From Mesorhizobium sp. (GTDB taxonomy: Bacteria > Pseudomonadota > Alphaproteobacteria > Rhizobiales > Rhizobiaceae): 64,000 nucleotides of DNA. Below are positions 63,562 to 64,000 of the stretch, piece by piece. The stretch is from NCBI GenBank assembly GCA_004963905.1, contig SUGL01000028.1, positions 1 to 64,000 of the forward strand, in the 5' to 3' direction. The notes beneath the pieces are model-generated. The model saw nothing but the letters and a program-made list of their open reading frames with translations, ran no database searches and was not told where the DNA came from. Each line of letters begins with the position of its first letter. The first letter of the stretch is position 1. The position numbers and the translations under genes are program-made.

Positions 63562-64000
63562 ATGTCCACCAGGACGCGCACGGGCCGATTTTTCAGAAGC
63601 ATCTTTCGCACCATCTTGCTCGCTGCGCTGGCGGGATGGTTTCTGCTCAATCCAGGCTTGCCAGGTGCTCGGACACCGGCATTCGCGGCTGGCGAGATGT
63701 CCCAGGACCAGCTCGACCAGCGGATTCACGACTACATTCTGGCGCATCCGGAGGTTCTCGTGCAGGCGCTGCAGAGTCTGGACGAGCGCCAGCGTCAAGC
63801 GGAGGCGGCCGAAGCCAGGAAGGTGCTCAAGGCGCGCGCGGACGACATCTTCCAGGACGGGCACAGCCCCGTCGGAGGCAATGCGCAAGGCAATGTCACC
63901 TTGGTCGAGTTCTTCGACTATAATTGTCCCTATTGCCGGATGATGGCGCCGATCATGGAACAGGCCGTGGCCGACGATCCGCAGCTCAGAATCGTCTACA
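63562..64000 (+). CDS. DsbA-family thiol oxidoreductase (partial, runs off the right edge)
   Basis: At least 146 residues; the end lies outside the window. A signal/anchor (about 14-42, TILLAALAGWFLLNPG) is followed by a helical linker (QRIHDYILAHPEVLVQALQS, typical of the ScsC/DsbA-like group) and the start of the thioredoxin fold with C122-PY-C125 (VEFFDYNCPYCRMMAP). Probably makes or isomerises disulphides in the periplasm. AAGGAAG precedes the ATG; 35 bases after the SCO gene, last seen gene of the copper/thiol operon. Confidence 0.88.
   Translation, partial: MSTRTRTGRFFRSIFRTILLAALAGWFLLNPGLPGARTPAFAAGEMSQDQLDQRIHDYILAHPEVLVQALQSLDERQRQAEAAEARKVLKARADDIFQDGHSPVGGNAQGNVTLVEFFDYNCPYCRMMAPIMEQAVADDPQLRIVY

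Overview
The window looks like chromosomal DNA of a GC-rich alphaproteobacterium of the order Hyphomicrobiales, most likely Mesorhizobium or a close relative. This rests on gene families (DUF982, BA14K-like, ThuA/ThuB-like, minCDE behind a CtrA-type site), on CIRCE-type groESL control, and on many rhizobial-style palindromic intergenic repeats. No rRNA, tRNA, CRISPR array, transposase or integrase was seen. I found 64 protein genes; the last runs off the right edge. Layout, left to right. (1) 0.3-8.1 kb: a phospholipase D-like protein diverges from a DUF3616-patatin pair, followed by a glycosyltransferase/ABC exporter operon. (2) 8.2-10.3 kb: minCDE, with a perfect CtrA box just upstream. (3) 10.4-26.8 kb: mixed housekeeping and accessory genes, including a lipoprotein, a cold-shock protein, AraC and TetR regulators with divergent targets, an FMN hydroxyacid dehydrogenase, a bacterial haemoglobin, a BA14K-like protein, a lysine-2,3-aminomutase-like enzyme, a beta-lactamase-fold hydrolase, an acyl-CoA synthetase and a coiled-coil protein. 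(4) 27.3-35.7 kb: a stress island with an NDUFS4-like protein, two Hsp20s, two DUF982 proteins, several small unknowns, groES-groEL behind a CIRCE element, and htpG. At least four of its transcription units carry similar CTTGA-N15 sigma32-like promoter candidates. (5) 36-51.5 kb: an ABC-F ATPase, a PiuC-like dioxygenase, OsmC with an AhpD-like partner, a PHO-box-preceded acid phosphatase divergent from a dihaem peroxidase, a DHFR-like/HxlR divergent pair, a BKACE-like enzyme, adenosine deaminase, a ThuA-ThuB-like pair and a UGT-type glycosyltransferase. (6) 51.8-59.4 kb: a DUF2778 (Tlde1-like) membrane-anchored protein, small proteins, and a tightly coupled operon of type III polyketide synthase, methyltransferase and flavoprotein oxidoreductase. 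That operon has the gene content of known alkylresorcinol-quinone pathways and is the best candidate for an unexplored biosynthetic system here. (7) 59.8-64 kb: a periplasmic copper/thiol operon (Met/Cys-rich protein, Tat-exported multicopper oxidase, DUF411, TlpA-like, SCO1-like, DsbA-like). Gene starts were chosen by ribosome-binding sites and family length where several were possible. Functions are family-level inferences from motifs; no database search was run.
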